NCBI RefSeq assembly: GCF_014217335.1
Contig: NZ_CP060092.1
Location: 1,877,501-1,941,500, forward strand
Reading direction: 5' to 3'
Source of the DNA: Teredinibacter purpureus
Lineage (GTDB): Bacteria; Pseudomonadota; Gammaproteobacteria; Pseudomonadales; Cellvibrionaceae
Length of the DNA stretch: 64,000 bases
The position numbers were made by a program, and so were the translations under genes. Below, in pieces: positions 47,201 to 57,117 of this stretch. Positions within the stretch are counted from its first letter, which is position 1. Each line of letters starts with the position of its first letter. The notes under the pieces are model-generated. The model was not told the origin of the DNA, ran no database searches, and saw nothing but the letters and a program-made list of their open reading frames with translations.

Positions 47201-48547
47201 TACGCATCAAAACTGTCCCCATATGATTACGATTGTATTCAGCGTTGGCTGGATTTTATTGCACACGTCGATGGTATCGAAACCGCATTTACAACCTTTA
47301 ATTCATCCCGCAATAAAATACATCCTTGTGGCGAAAAGGTTTTACGTGCGCGATTGCTACAAAAACAGGGTAAATATGACGAGGCCGTGTCACAACTAGA
47401 CCTGGTTATCGACGGATATAACTACGATCGTGCCATTCTCGTCGAGCGAGCTTTATGCGCTAACGGCAAAGAAGACTGGAAACGCGTGCTGGAATTGGCT
47501 AACGAAGCACTGAAGAAATCATCGACTGATTTATGGTTTATCGAAGTTAAGTTAGCTGCTCTTGAGAGTACGAAATCAACAGAAATTAGGGGATTTATCT
47601 CTCAACAAATCAAAAATGGGTGCATATCTGATGCTCTGACTTCAAGTTGGCTGAGGTTAACGCTTGAAGAAAATGATAGTGCGACATTTGTAAAAGAAAA
47701 AATATGTAAATTAATCGAGGCTATCAATAGCGACTATGTTGTTGATTTTTTATTGCGTTATTTTACCGGCTATTTTTACCAAAATAATAGTGCTAGCCTC
47801 TATTCTAAATGGTTAGACTTCTGTGAAGAAGAAAGCCCGGAATCTTTATATTTTGTGGAGCGGCGCGTAGAGTATTTATTTAGCACCGGAAAATCTCGGC
47901 AGGCATTTGAAATTGTAAAATCTTATTCTGATGCTCACAAGGATAACGCAGGCGCTTTAATGTTAATGGGGCGTATCCTTGAGGATGAATCACCTTTTGA
48001 GGCAATAAAATATCTTCGTTCGGCTTACAAAAAAAGCGGCGACGTTGAATGCTTATCACGGATTGGTCGTGCTTACCACGTTATGGGGCGTCACAATGAT
48101 GCTGTGCGTGTATACCGAGAAGTTATTGAGAAAAACCCAATGAACGATCTATCTGTTAATAATTTGATGGTTCTTGGTGAAGATCCTAAGTATCTTTACT
48201 CTAAAATGGTGGATATTATTAATAACGGTCTTGGTTATAACACAGAGTATTTTCTCGTGAATACTCTAAAGGCTGCACGTAAAATTAAAACCACCGTGCC
48301 GATAAATTGGTTTAACCTTGCCGAGTACCGCCTTTCCGAGATAGAAAAAACCTCTGGCTTCCACGATGAATTACCGTTGTTGGGAAAAGCGCTATACACC
48401 TGGTACAAGCATATTGATGAAAAAGAAAAGGCGAAAGAGGTTCTAAAAAAGGCAAGTTTGAATAATCCGTTACTCGGATTTTTCTTTTGGCCCGGTAAAA
48501 AATGGATGCCTGAAACTGCGGCTAGTGAATCGAATGGTAGTCGCTAG
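44297..48547 (+). CDS. large TPR protein with internal C39-peptidase-like domain
   Basis: A 1416-residue soluble-looking protein with no signal peptide. Residues ~1-290 and ~450-1400 are helical repeats of the tetratricopeptide kind (APYYRMACVYEKKGMKKEAV, LSRIGRAYHVMGRHNDAVRV). Residues ~300-425 form a papain-like C39-type domain: Cys316 in PLMCVPTTVAMVASAFG, His394 in FGAHVEVIAGYDEG and Asp412 in VFIRDPES make a credible Cys-His-Asp triad, and the oxyanion Gln may be in IMTQAP. C39 domains cleave double-Gly leader peptides, but here there is no ABC transporter, so a different protease or a peptide-binding role is likely. It is the only large intact cargo gene between the two att-like repeats. 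Function unknown. Confidence 0.8.
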   Translation: MLIKSNKKYSGISRPLKNIRKAFIQGDSQLAFKQISTLRKAKQPLLRKSSDYFLLRDVCHSVGRPSIAQALLRIAARVFPDSASIQISRLLITTYSNRSIGLLDQMESLKPLCKSADDEALWYSAIARVSAGLGMMASSLTWINQSRPLLKRHHREAWYHFSLAHTFRRDWAGAVSAAETLVEIDPCAENNIVLIRALLSNGDLEKAKSDIAKLDTMKGQSYLADSYCVQFYYFIGDISKAIRHLESMSQRWPDIEPSAIEKTMVNLYWLHGDVQAAKALGQKTGDPIFESLVNADLKADRKLIALPIMTQAPLMCVPTTVAMVASAFGKILSDQDLFSDMHGRNGTEIWRMQDHMESIGFDVIYLRPEYTAVKACIDKGQPLIGPTASLFGAHVEVIAGYDEGLGGVFIRDPESLTPYFTDKTYLDTAYKASGNYLIAIAPKSKLDWLPESYKHTEAQHLIALKRTISLGEVTQAREHFTAINDDIGCNYLRDVYGFGVFLSPLGYQQAMKKYAEDPLLDEVSRIQAVIGTQDSDFIYQWITSFRESKNDLAPYFGTYLDLILARSKREYDVVLEKLSILLSKNASTEALWSYKAEAKLELGDIEDAKKSIQIALDIAPTSYDVRRRIRDISPYQEPYEEKVASVRSQISEYPDIFELEEELADILGEGEDGLAYEQAILSCINRRPLIPWTYNKLADWYLNQHREDLAKNILEQGRESLSEQELPKRYFEQNEANSEDDITPKEQSVDNIETNHPSDSDRLKNIVANWFNGHLPTEDEKQLLITNSELDHFDLSWWEKAYILAINFALTDLDNENRQKKQPLTDSLPTEFPHKTTLMILAFNRAAIRISLSVSACQILYDWEKELLKNDTHWRYDIAFDLAYLRELAGFLNEAQDRYKEIIDRTPGYYAPYYRMACVYEKKGMKKEAVRQYHSCLDIAPSHMGAVNGLIDVFSSLNDYASVTNWCHYASKLSPYDYDCIQRWLDFIAHVDGIETAFTTFNSSRNKIHPCGEKVLRARLLQKQGKYDEAVSQLDLVIDGYNYDRAILVERALCANGKEDWKRVLELANEALKKSSTDLWFIEVKLAALESTKSTEIRGFISQQIKNGCISDALTSSWLRLTLEENDSATFVKEKICKLIEAINSDYVVDFLLRYFTGYFYQNNSASLYSKWLDFCEEESPESLYFVERRVEYLFSTGKSRQAFEIVKSYSDAHKDNAGALMLMGRILEDESPFEAIKYLRSAYKKSGDVECLSRIGRAYHVMGRHNDAVRVYREVIEKNPMNDLSVNNLMVLGEDPKYLYSKMVDIINNGLGYNTEYFLVNTLKAARKIKTTVPINWFNLAEYRLSEIEKTSGFHDELPLLGKALYTWYKHIDEKEKAKEVLKKASLNNPLLGFFFWPGKKWMPETAASESNGSR

Positions 48548-48673
48548 GCTATCGCTGTTATGGCTCGGGGCCTGAATCTTCAGGCTCCAACTCTAATATT
48601 TAGACGCCGCTTTTTCTCCTGTTCAATCTCAAAGAGTCTTGCATCTATCGCTGCAGTGCTTTGATAGTTTGCG

Positions 48674-49045
48674 CTATAAGGTACGCGCTTGCGGCGGCTT
48701 AATAAGAGACTCCGCAGGAATACCTAATCCCTCATGCAGCTTCCAAATCATCTTCAGTGTGAGCGAACGTTTATGGTTGAGAATCTCATACACACGATTA
48801 CTCTTACCAATCATGGGTTCAAGGTCTTTCACTGTTAAACCTTTGCGCTCCATCTCAAACTTGATGGCTTCAACAGGGTCAGGCAATTCCACTGGAAAAT
48901 GCTTCGCTTCATAGGCCTCGATAAGCGTGACCATCACATCAAGCTTTTCACCTTCTGGTGTGTCAGGGCCAGCCATCATTAGGCTTTCAACTTCTTTTAA
49001 TGCCGCTCGGTAGTCGGCATCAGTTTTAATAGGCTTAATGTCCAT
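48674..49045 (-). CDS. higA: HigA-type antitoxin (XRE family)
   Basis: A 123-residue antitoxin with a C-terminal helix-turn-helix (FEMERKGLTVKDLEPMIGKS, NRVYEILNHKRSLTLKMIWK) and the N-terminal DIKPIKTDADYRAALKEVE typical of HigA. The ATG at 49045 has AGAGGAA eight bases upstream. In the usual order it follows higB by 17 bp, and it would neutralise the HigB mRNA interferase and repress the operon. Because higB is split by an IS21-family element, the antitoxin now lies downstream of the IS and may be expressed from it or silent. The frame is intact. Confidence 0.92.
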   Translation of the reverse strand: MDIKPIKTDADYRAALKEVESLMMAGPDTPEGEKLDVMVTLIEAYEAKHFPVELPDPVEAIKFEMERKGLTVKDLEPMIGKSNRVYEILNHKRSLTLKMIWKLHEGLGIPAESLIKPPQARTL

Positions 49046-49136
49046 AGTGTTTCCTCTGGCATTTAAATAGTTTGTACATCAATCTTGTCATATTGCGTAT
49101 GGGTGCCGATAAACCGAATGTAGACTACGCGATAGG

Positions 49137-49166
49137 TGTCAACGCCAGCTTAAAACTGACCCACTT
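49137..49166 (+). repeat. IS21-family terminal inverted repeat, left
   Basis: TGTCAACGCC then AAAACTGACCCACTT; pairs with the right end at 51065-51094 with 6 mismatches in 30. A second copy of AAAACTGACCCACC follows at about 49187-49200. Confidence 0.85.
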
Positions 49167-49204
49167 TTACCGATTATCGCCAAAGTAAAACTGACCCACC
49201 CCGT

Positions 49205-51000
<1,796 letters not shown>

Positions 51001-51064
51001 GTCACCGCCTAGCTATTAATCCGGCGGCTATAGTGCCTCAGGTGGGTCAATTTTCGTTTGGCGT

Positions 51065-51094
51065 TAGTGGGTCATTTTTACATTGGCGTTAACA
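51065..51094 (-). repeat. IS21-family terminal inverted repeat, right
   Basis: On the minus strand it reads TGTTAACGCC then AAAAATGACCCACTA; a second TTGACCCACC lies further inside at about 51040-51050. It mirrors the left end at 49137. Confidence 0.85.
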
Positions 51095-51228
51095 GATAGG
51101 CGTAGTTGATCCAAACGACCAATCGATACTTATTCCCTGCAATATTGAAAACCGCACGTCCATCTTTGAGGATGCTGTCATTTCTGAAGTCCTGCTTAAG
51201 GTCAGCTGGCGTGCTCCAGTCAGCGAAA

Positions 51229-51813
51229 TAATCGGACACCCATGTTAACGATATTAACTGCATGTACCATGACTTCATTTAGCCTTTGGCAGAATCGTTT
51301 CACCGTTTCTAAATGACCTTTAGCGGCAATGGGCTTAATGGTTTCAATTGCCTTTACGGCGGTAATCTTATGAATTGGAAGTTTGCCGAGGTCGGGAAAT
51401 ATATGACCTTCGAGGGAGCGCCATGTATCTAGAGCGTGGTTCGCGGATACTTTGGATTTCTTTACTTCAAGCCACTGGCTAGCCACGTGCTGCAGGGTAT
51501 TGCTGTGAGATGTTTCGTTAATCAGGATTTGTTCGTCGCGGTGTTCTTTGGGGTCGGTATCTTTAGCTAGTAGTTCGCGCGCGGCTTGTCGTTTACCGCG
51601 AGCTTCCGCAATGGAAATTTTAGGGTAGCTGCCAAAGCTTAGGCTGGTACGCTTTTTAGTGAATGGCCGGTAGTAATCGAACAACCATAGCTTCGAGCCA
51701 TTGGGCTTAACTCTAAGCTGTAAGCCGCCGCCATCTGATAGCGTATAAACCTTTTCTTTGGCTTTGGCTTGCTTAACTTCTGTGTTGGTTAGGGGTTTGG
51801 TTGTTCTCGCCAT
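51229..51813 (-). pseudogene. tyrosine (P4-type) integrase, C-terminally truncated
   Basis: The first ~190 residues of a phage/island integrase: the DUF4102 arm-binding domain (KVYTLSDGGGLQLRVKPNGS, SLSFGSYPKISIAEARGKR) and most of the core-binding domain (ASQWLEVKKSKVSANHALD, CQRLNEVMVHAVN). The catalytic domain with R-H-R-Y is absent; at about 51229 the sequence passes into the higB remnant. The start is 170 bp from the right att-like repeat, the normal position for an island integrase. It is dead but shows that a tRNA/tmRNA-targeting island once lay here. Confidence 0.9.
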
Positions 51814-51910
51814 TTTAGTAGTACCGTTTATAGCTGTACTACCATGGTACGACTAAGCGTACCGCTAAAAAAGTAGGATGTTTTGGTGGCTCCTAAAACC
51901 TTATAGGCAC

Positions 51911-51947
51911 AAAAAAGCCCGTAACTCGTTGGAATTACAGGCTTTTT
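51911..51947. terminator. bidirectional terminator-like hairpin
   Basis: AAAAAGCC..GTAA pairs with TTAC.GGCTTTTT, with A-run and T-run on the two sides. It lies beside the right att-like repeat. Apart from this and the repeat, 51814-52153 holds no gene. Confidence 0.8.
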
Positions 51948-51980
51948 CGGTCTTCTTTGGGTTTGCTAAAACCCTAGTTT

Positions 51981-52023
51981 GGTGGTGGGGCTGGACGCGG
52001 GTTCAGTTCCCTAACTCGCAACC
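51981..52023 (+). repeat. right att-like direct repeat, resembling a tmRNA 3' end
   Basis: The segment GGGGCTGGACGCGGGTTCAG followed by TTCCC closely resembles the 3' T-arm of tmRNA and aligns with 43761-43803. The downstream acceptor-stem sequence and CCA are absent. It sits 168 bp upstream of the truncated integrase start, as expected for an attachment site. Confidence 0.6.
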
Positions 52024-52153
52024 GAGCAAGTCCATTAAATACCTGCGATTAGCTATCGATATTTGTGCCCCTAACCAGCCCTAATTAGCTTGATTTGATC
52101 CGTAGTTTTGAGCGTTCATGGTGGTTACCAAATAGTCCAACACAGGAGTTTTT

Positions 52154-52369
52154 ATGACGGTAATACACATGAATCAGAGGCAGCTGGCGAATCGCTGGGG
52201 TGTGAGTGAAGCGACTTTAGAGCGGTGGCGTTCTGAAGGCATTGGCCCCAGGTATTTGAAACTACAGGGGCGGGTTATGTATCGGGAGAAAGATATTGAG
52301 GCCTATGAAGCCAACTGCTTGAGGCAGTCGACTTCTGAGGCAGTCAAAGAAAGCATTAGCTCTTCGTGA
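52154..52369 (+). CDS. AlpA/excisionase-like helix-turn-helix protein
   Basis: A 71-residue MerR-type HTH protein: MNQRQLANRWGVSEATLERW is the DNA-binding helix pair and YREKDIEAYE the wing, as in AlpA or excisionase-family regulators of islands. The ribosome site CAGGAG lies 8 bases before the ATG. The gene is just outside the right att-like repeat and its 3' end overlaps the convergent helicase gene by 14 bp. It probably controls an integrase or neighbouring island genes. The function is inferred from size and motif. Confidence 0.8.
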   Translation: MTVIHMNQRQLANRWGVSEATLERWRSEGIGPRYLKLQGRVMYREKDIEAYEANCLRQSTSEAVKESISSS

Positions 52370-55300
52370 CTGCATTAAACAGATTTACCAACTTGAGCTG
52401 GTCAACCCGGCTCACCGGTGTTTTGCCGATATTGGGATTGCCGACGACTACTGCCAGTGATTGTGCTCTCGATATAGCTACGTTAATGCGGTGCTTATCG
52501 AAGAGGAAGTCCAGCCCTCGGGGTGATTCACTGGCGTCGCTGGCACACATGCTCAAGAACACAATTGGGGCCTCTTGGCCTTGGAACTTGTCGACACTGC
52601 CCACTTTGGCTTGCTCGCCTAGCGCAGCGCGAAGTTTACTGACTTGGTGGTTGTACGGCGCGACAAACAAGATGTCGTTCCAGTCGATGGGTCTAGTTTC
52701 TGGGGATGACTTTCCAGTATGAAAAGTCCTTCCAATCAAACTATTGGCAAGATCCTGGATTACTGCTACTTCCTCATCAGAGGCTTGTGTATTGCCTTCA
52801 TGCTCCACCGGAACGAATAAAACTCCGGCTTCAATATTAAGCGGCCCTTCATAGTCTGAAGGCACATCGATAATTCGTTTATCGTTAGACGGGTGTGATT
52901 CCAGTTTTCCTTCGTAAATATGTTCACTAATGAACTGGTTGACCTTGGAGTGCATTCGATAAGTTGTGCCCAAAAATACGCCCATGTCGTCTGGAATGGT
53001 CGGAGTTTCGTGTAAGAGGTAGTCCAGTACAGAAAGCCCGCTGTCGGCCGGGTGTGTGCCCTGTGAGGGCTGACCTAGCTGCATTTGGTCACCCATCAAG
53101 ATAAGGTTGGTCGCGCTGCGGCTCATGGCTATGAGGTTTGCAACGGCAACTTGGCCTGCTTCATCGACAAAAAGGTAGTCGAGTTCGTTCGCCAAATCTT
53201 CTCGAGCGAATCCCCATGCTGTTGTACCCACCACGCAAGCCGGTTGGATATGATTGACCAGCTTGTTGTTCTTTAAGATGGCTACGTCATAGTCAGCCAG
53301 CTCAGGCTCATTGTCTTTGGTGCAGCCGAAGGTGGCTGAGATACCTTCCTCTTTGCAGTATTTTGCTGTACTCAATAACAGGTTGTTGATCGCCTTATGG
53401 CTATTACTGGCAATCCCCACTTTTGCACCGGACTTCATAAGCTCTGCGATAACATGCTTACCTGTATAGGACTTACCAGCACCGGGAGGTCCTTGGATTG
53501 TTAGATAGCTGCAATCCAGGTTGCTGATCGCATGAATGATTTGTTGGAGTCGTTCACCCGGATCGTGACTTGGTGCAATAGGCCCTTCGGCGTGACCTTT
53601 TATGCGGGGTTTAGAGCGTGTCAGGAAATCAATGATGGCAGATCGGCCTGAACTTAGTTGCCCACTTTCATATTCACTAACGCTCTGGTCGATGGCTTGT
53701 GGAATTGGATTTGGATTGACGTATTCGTCTGGCACTAAGGATACGACCGCTGGTGGCTCCTCTTTCGATTGCAGGACCACCAGGCCATTTTCAAGATCGC
53801 TTTCCTCTCGGACAAAGGTAACTTTTGCGGTATTTCCGTCATCCGTTTCGACACCCAATAAATAGAATTGTTTTTGCGCGCCTTTAAATTCCTGCGTGGA
53901 ATCAAATCGATATTCATAAGCCAGATTACGCGCTCTTGGCGTAGGCTTAAATGGTTCACGTTCTGTTCTTTCACAGCAGGCCAAACAATCTAAGTCGTCC
54001 ATCAATTCAAGGTGACTTAAGCCAAGCCTTTCGAATAAACGCCAGAATATGGGTTTCGCTTCTCGTCGATGAAACTCGAGCACCCATGCAAGGTTTTCAG
54101 TCAATGCCGCTTTTCTTGGTTCGGACTCAAGCTCAGATAAAACCTGCTCAAGTAGACGGTCCCTTAACTGCGTTCGTTCTGTTACTTCCTCTTTGACATC
54201 GGGTTCGGTGACTTCGGTTTTACCTAAATAAACGATGCTATGTTCGGCTTGCTGTTGTCGCAACCAATCGACCAGCTCCTGGGTTGAGTCACAATCATCA
54301 ATGTTGTAATCCCTGATGTCGTTCAGGATTTTGGAAGTTTCCCATGTGTCGCCCTGTTCACCTCGTGAGTGCAGTTCTCGCCATTGCTCATAGACCACAA
54401 CCGAGTCACCGCCATTGCCAACTTCAGTTTCACGCTTTCCGCGATAAAGGTGTTCTACATTCTTGATTGAATACCGTGGCTCACCCAGAAGAACGCCGCC
54501 TTTAACTATTTTGTATAAGTCAACGAACACCTCATTGCGAAGCAACTGGTCTACTTCGTATTCGCATACACCATAACGGCCCATCAATTTGCGGCAGGCT
54601 GCGATTTCATAATTGGCGTAATGGTATATATGCATCTTTGGGTCTTGCTGCCAACGCTGGTAAACCCATTGAATAAAATCTTGGAAGCACTGTTTTTCCT
54701 GTTCCGGATTGTGAGCCCAGAAGTCTTTAAATTGTCGATTTCCTTCCTCATCAAAATACGTGTTGCCCCAAAGGTACTCTAAGCCGCCTTCATCAAGTGG
54801 ATAGCCTTCTATATCGAAGAACACATCAAGCGGTGAGTGCGGCGGGAGTAATGCTAAACCTGATTTTTCATTGGGTGCAGGCGTAATGATTTCGAATCGC
54901 GGAATGGCGCTGCCAGCACTTTGCTTTTGGATTTTTGCCTGAGCTTTCAGTTTATCAAGAACTATCGTGTTAATGCCTGGCACATACTCGATGTCGTTCG
55001 TCGCTAGTTCTTGCATCGTATCGATGCCAGCTTGATTCAACTTCTTGATTTGGCCTTTGGTGATAGTCGCCACCTGAAATAAGTGGTCTTTTTCAATCAT
55101 TAGAGATTCAGCGTAATTACTCCAATCGGCCCAATTTTTAGAATCGGCAGGATCTGGTCGATTGTCTGGCGAGTAGTTACTGTGATCGTGTAAGAATGAT
55201 GCTTTCAGAGTTTGGTAATAATAAAAATAGTCACTCGTTCTGAGTCGCTCATTTTCGCCATTGCCTAAAGCTACCGTTATAAACTCTGGCAGGCACCCCT

Positions 55301-55808
55301 GTATGGATTCGAGCATTTGCGCATAACAACACAGCTGGATGACAAAGGTCGGCTTCAACTTGTTGGCGAGTTTGGTGTCCCACACTTCGTAATGCCAATC
55401 ACCAAGACTGCTCTTGTTTTTAGAAGGAGAGCTAGACTCGGCTTCATGTCTTACCTTAACCAGAAAGTCTGCATAGCCACCAAAAGGTGGTAGCTCTAAT
55501 CGGGCTTGTACAATGACATCAGCTCCTTGGCGCATCGCTGCAAGCGTATTGGTGTGCTTTTCATCTGACGATTCACCTTCGATTTTAACTACATTGAGGC
55601 CTTGCTCAATAAAGGCTTCCTCCAACGCATCCTCATGCTCATAGCCCTTTTGTGCGAGGGAACTCATCAAAGCATCGGCAGGGTCTTTTTCCGGCGCCTG
55701 ATCAGGATGCTCAATGGAAAACCTGTCCATCCATGAGACAAATGGGCTCTCCATGTACCTGGTCAGCTCTGAGGGGGATAAGTGGAACTGTCCGTGTTGT
55801 TTATACAT
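52356..55808 (-). CDS. RecB/Cas4-like nuclease fused to RNase H-like and SF1 (Dna2/UPF1-type) helicase domains
   Basis: A 1150-residue enzyme. The N-terminal ~280 residues carry Cas4/RecB nuclease motifs of the TM0106 family: GYEHEDALEEAF, GGYADFLVKV, YEVWDTKLANK (D-x-K) and QLCCYAQML. Residues ~330-520 resemble an RNase H-like YprB/RNase_H_2 domain (VFFDIEGYPLDEGG, YHYANYEIAAC). The helicase lies at ~760-1140: Walker A IQGPPGAGKSYTGK, DEAG-type box LFVDEAGQVAV, GDQMQLGQPSQG, TYRMHSKVNQF, DKFQGQEAPIV and NVAISRAQSLAVVVGNP. All motifs are intact. Such proteins process DNA or RNA ends, and relatives are frequent in defence or mobile regions. It lies alone next to an AlpA-like gene and an island boundary. 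A phage-defence role is possible but unproven. Confidence 0.88.
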   Translation of the reverse strand: MYKQHGQFHLSPSELTRYMESPFVSWMDRFSIEHPDQAPEKDPADALMSSLAQKGYEHEDALEEAFIEQGLNVVKIEGESSDEKHTNTLAAMRQGADVIVQARLELPPFGGYADFLVKVRHEAESSSPSKNKSSLGDWHYEVWDTKLANKLKPTFVIQLCCYAQMLESIQGCLPEFITVALGNGENERLRTSDYFYYYQTLKASFLHDHSNYSPDNRPDPADSKNWADWSNYAESLMIEKDHLFQVATITKGQIKKLNQAGIDTMQELATNDIEYVPGINTIVLDKLKAQAKIQKQSAGSAIPRFEIITPAPNEKSGLALLPPHSPLDVFFDIEGYPLDEGGLEYLWGNTYFDEEGNRQFKDFWAHNPEQEKQCFQDFIQWVYQRWQQDPKMHIYHYANYEIAACRKLMGRYGVCEYEVDQLLRNEVFVDLYKIVKGGVLLGEPRYSIKNVEHLYRGKRETEVGNGGDSVVVYEQWRELHSRGEQGDTWETSKILNDIRDYNIDDCDSTQELVDWLRQQQAEHSIVYLGKTEVTEPDVKEEVTERTQLRDRLLEQVLSELESEPRKAALTENLAWVLEFHRREAKPIFWRLFERLGLSHLELMDDLDCLACCERTEREPFKPTPRARNLAYEYRFDSTQEFKGAQKQFYLLGVETDDGNTAKVTFVREESDLENGLVVLQSKEEPPAVVSLVPDEYVNPNPIPQAIDQSVSEYESGQLSSGRSAIIDFLTRSKPRIKGHAEGPIAPSHDPGERLQQIIHAISNLDCSYLTIQGPPGAGKSYTGKHVIAELMKSGAKVGIASNSHKAINNLLLSTAKYCKEEGISATFGCTKDNEPELADYDVAILKNNKLVNHIQPACVVGTTAWGFAREDLANELDYLFVDEAGQVAVANLIAMSRSATNLILMGDQMQLGQPSQGTHPADSGLSVLDYLLHETPTIPDDMGVFLGTTYRMHSKVNQFISEHIYEGKLESHPSNDKRIIDVPSDYEGPLNIEAGVLFVPVEHEGNTQASDEEVAVIQDLANSLIGRTFHTGKSSPETRPIDWNDILFVAPYNHQVSKLRAALGEQAKVGSVDKFQGQEAPIVFLSMCASDASESPRGLDFLFDKHRINVAISRAQSLAVVVGNPNIGKTPVSRVDQLKLVNLFNAVTKS

Positions 55809-55940
55809 AACTAACGAGGCCGGTTCTTATGATAAGGCACGCAATGGCTGGTGCTGATAAAGCACAGTGCACTCGGATCCTTGTAATCCCGGTTATTCTA
55901 GGTGAGTGAATACTAATTTTGTGCATATTGTTAAAAAGGC

Positions 55941-55969
55941 CTTGAACTTTTTCGCCTGATCCTCATCTA
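55941..55969 (+). promoter_or_regulatory. sigma-32-like promoter before the Gld-type ABC operon
   Basis: CTTGAA (55941-55946), a 14-base spacer and CCTCATCTA (55961-55969) match the heat-shock consensus CTTGAAA/CCCCATNT well. It lies about 190 bp upstream of the ABC ATPase and 60 bp upstream of a small ORF. Confidence 0.65.
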
Positions 55970-56026
55970 TTCTCCAGTAAATCGCTGACAGCTTTGTTTT
56001 GGGGATAATCCCAGCTACAGGAGAAT

Positions 56027-56086
56027 ATGACAATGTTTTTATCGGTTGATAAGCGCTTTATGAATGCGCGTCCTCCTCCGTATTAA
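56027..56086 (+). CDS. possible 19-residue leader peptide
   Basis: MTMFLSVDKRFMNARPPPY starts 3 bases after a good ribosome site (CAGGAGAAT) and ends 75 bp before the ABC operon. It lies between the sigma-32-like promoter and the operon. The C-terminal Pro-Pro-Pro could stall ribosomes. It may be a leader peptide, a relic of a small heat-shock gene, or chance. No other gene is seen in 55809-56160. Confidence 0.3.
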   Translation: MTMFLSVDKRFMNARPPPY

Positions 56087-56160
56087 TCTGTATTTGAATT
56101 TCAAATAGCAGGGTTGCCTGCATTTACTCAATAACTCTATTAAAAAAATAGGAGGGATGC

Positions 56161-57117
56161 ATGCTGGAAGTAAACCAGATATCCAGAAAATACAATAGTT
56201 TTCTTGCTGTAGATAATGTCAGTTTCACTATTGGTAAGGGTGAAATTGTCGGCTTACTTGGTCATAACGGCGCCGGTAAAACCACGATCATGAAAATGAT
56301 CAGCGGTTACCTTGAAGCTAATGCTGGCTCAGTGAAAGTTGACGGTGTTGATCTAGATTTAGATCCAAAAGAAATTCAAAAAAATTTAGGCTACCTGCCA
56401 GAAAGTTTGCCTGTATATTCAGAAATGAATGTCGCCGATTACTTGGATTTTTCAGCGGACTTAAAAGGCTTAAAAAACAACATTAAGAAATCAGAAATTA
56501 AACGCGTTATAGAAGCGACTGATATTTCTGCAAAACTATTGGCTCCCATTTCAACGTTGTCCCGCGGCTTTAAGCAGCGGGTTGGTGTTGCGCAAGCGAT
56601 TCTTGGTCGACCAAAACTACTTATTCTGGATGAGCCAACTAACGGGCTAGATCCAGAGCAAACGCAGCATATGCGTGAGCTCATCAAGGAGGTTGCGAAA
56701 GATGCAACCGTTATTCTATCGACCCATATTATGCAAGAAGTTGAGGCGCTATGTACGCGCGTATTGATGTTGCATGGCGGAAAGCTGGCGCTGGATTCTG
56801 AACTTGAAGTACTGAGACAAAGTAATCATCTTCTATTAGAAACATCCATCAAAAAGGAGGATGTCCAACTAATAGAAAGTGTGGCAGGAGTTGACTCTGT
56901 TACATGCATAACTTCAGAAAGTGACAGTACTCGATATCGTGTTTGCATGAAAGAAAATGAAAATGTGAAAGAAATATCTGCTGCGATTGCTCGAGTTGTT
57001 GCTGATAACAACGCGTCGCTCTATCTCATTCACCCTGAGACGAGAGACTTAGAAACGTTGTTTAAAGAGGTCAATGAAGGGGAGTTTGATATTGAGGAGG
57101 TTCGTGATGCAGCATAA
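56161..57117 (+). CDS. Gld-type ABC transporter ATP-binding protein
   Basis: A 318-residue ATPase of the CcmA/NatA/GldA class. Walker A is LLGHNGAGKTTIMKM near residue 40, the signature is LSRGFKQRVGVAQAI (variant of LSGGQ) and Walker B is LLILDEPTNGLDPEQ; the switch His is in LSTHIMQEVEA. The C-terminal ~90 residues are the usual extension. GGAGGG precedes the ATG. It overlaps the next gene by 11 bp. With the permease-GldG fusion and the DUF4340 protein it forms the three-gene set known from gliding-motility-type ABC clusters found in many non-gliding proteobacteria. The substrate of such systems is not known. Confidence 0.9.
   Translation: MLEVNQISRKYNSFLAVDNVSFTIGKGEIVGLLGHNGAGKTTIMKMISGYLEANAGSVKVDGVDLDLDPKEIQKNLGYLPESLPVYSEMNVADYLDFSADLKGLKNNIKKSEIKRVIEATDISAKLLAPISTLSRGFKQRVGVAQAILGRPKLLILDEPTNGLDPEQTQHMRELIKEVAKDATVILSTHIMQEVEALCTRVLMLHGGKLALDSELEVLRQSNHLLLETSIKKEDVQLIESVAGVDSVTCITSESDSTRYRVCMKENENVKEISAAIARVVADNNASLYLIHPETRDLETLFKEVNEGEFDIEEVRDAA

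Noticed and set aside
51078..51278. 66-codon frame as an independent small gene
   Set aside because: It is the higB remnant read through from integrase sequence into the IS end.
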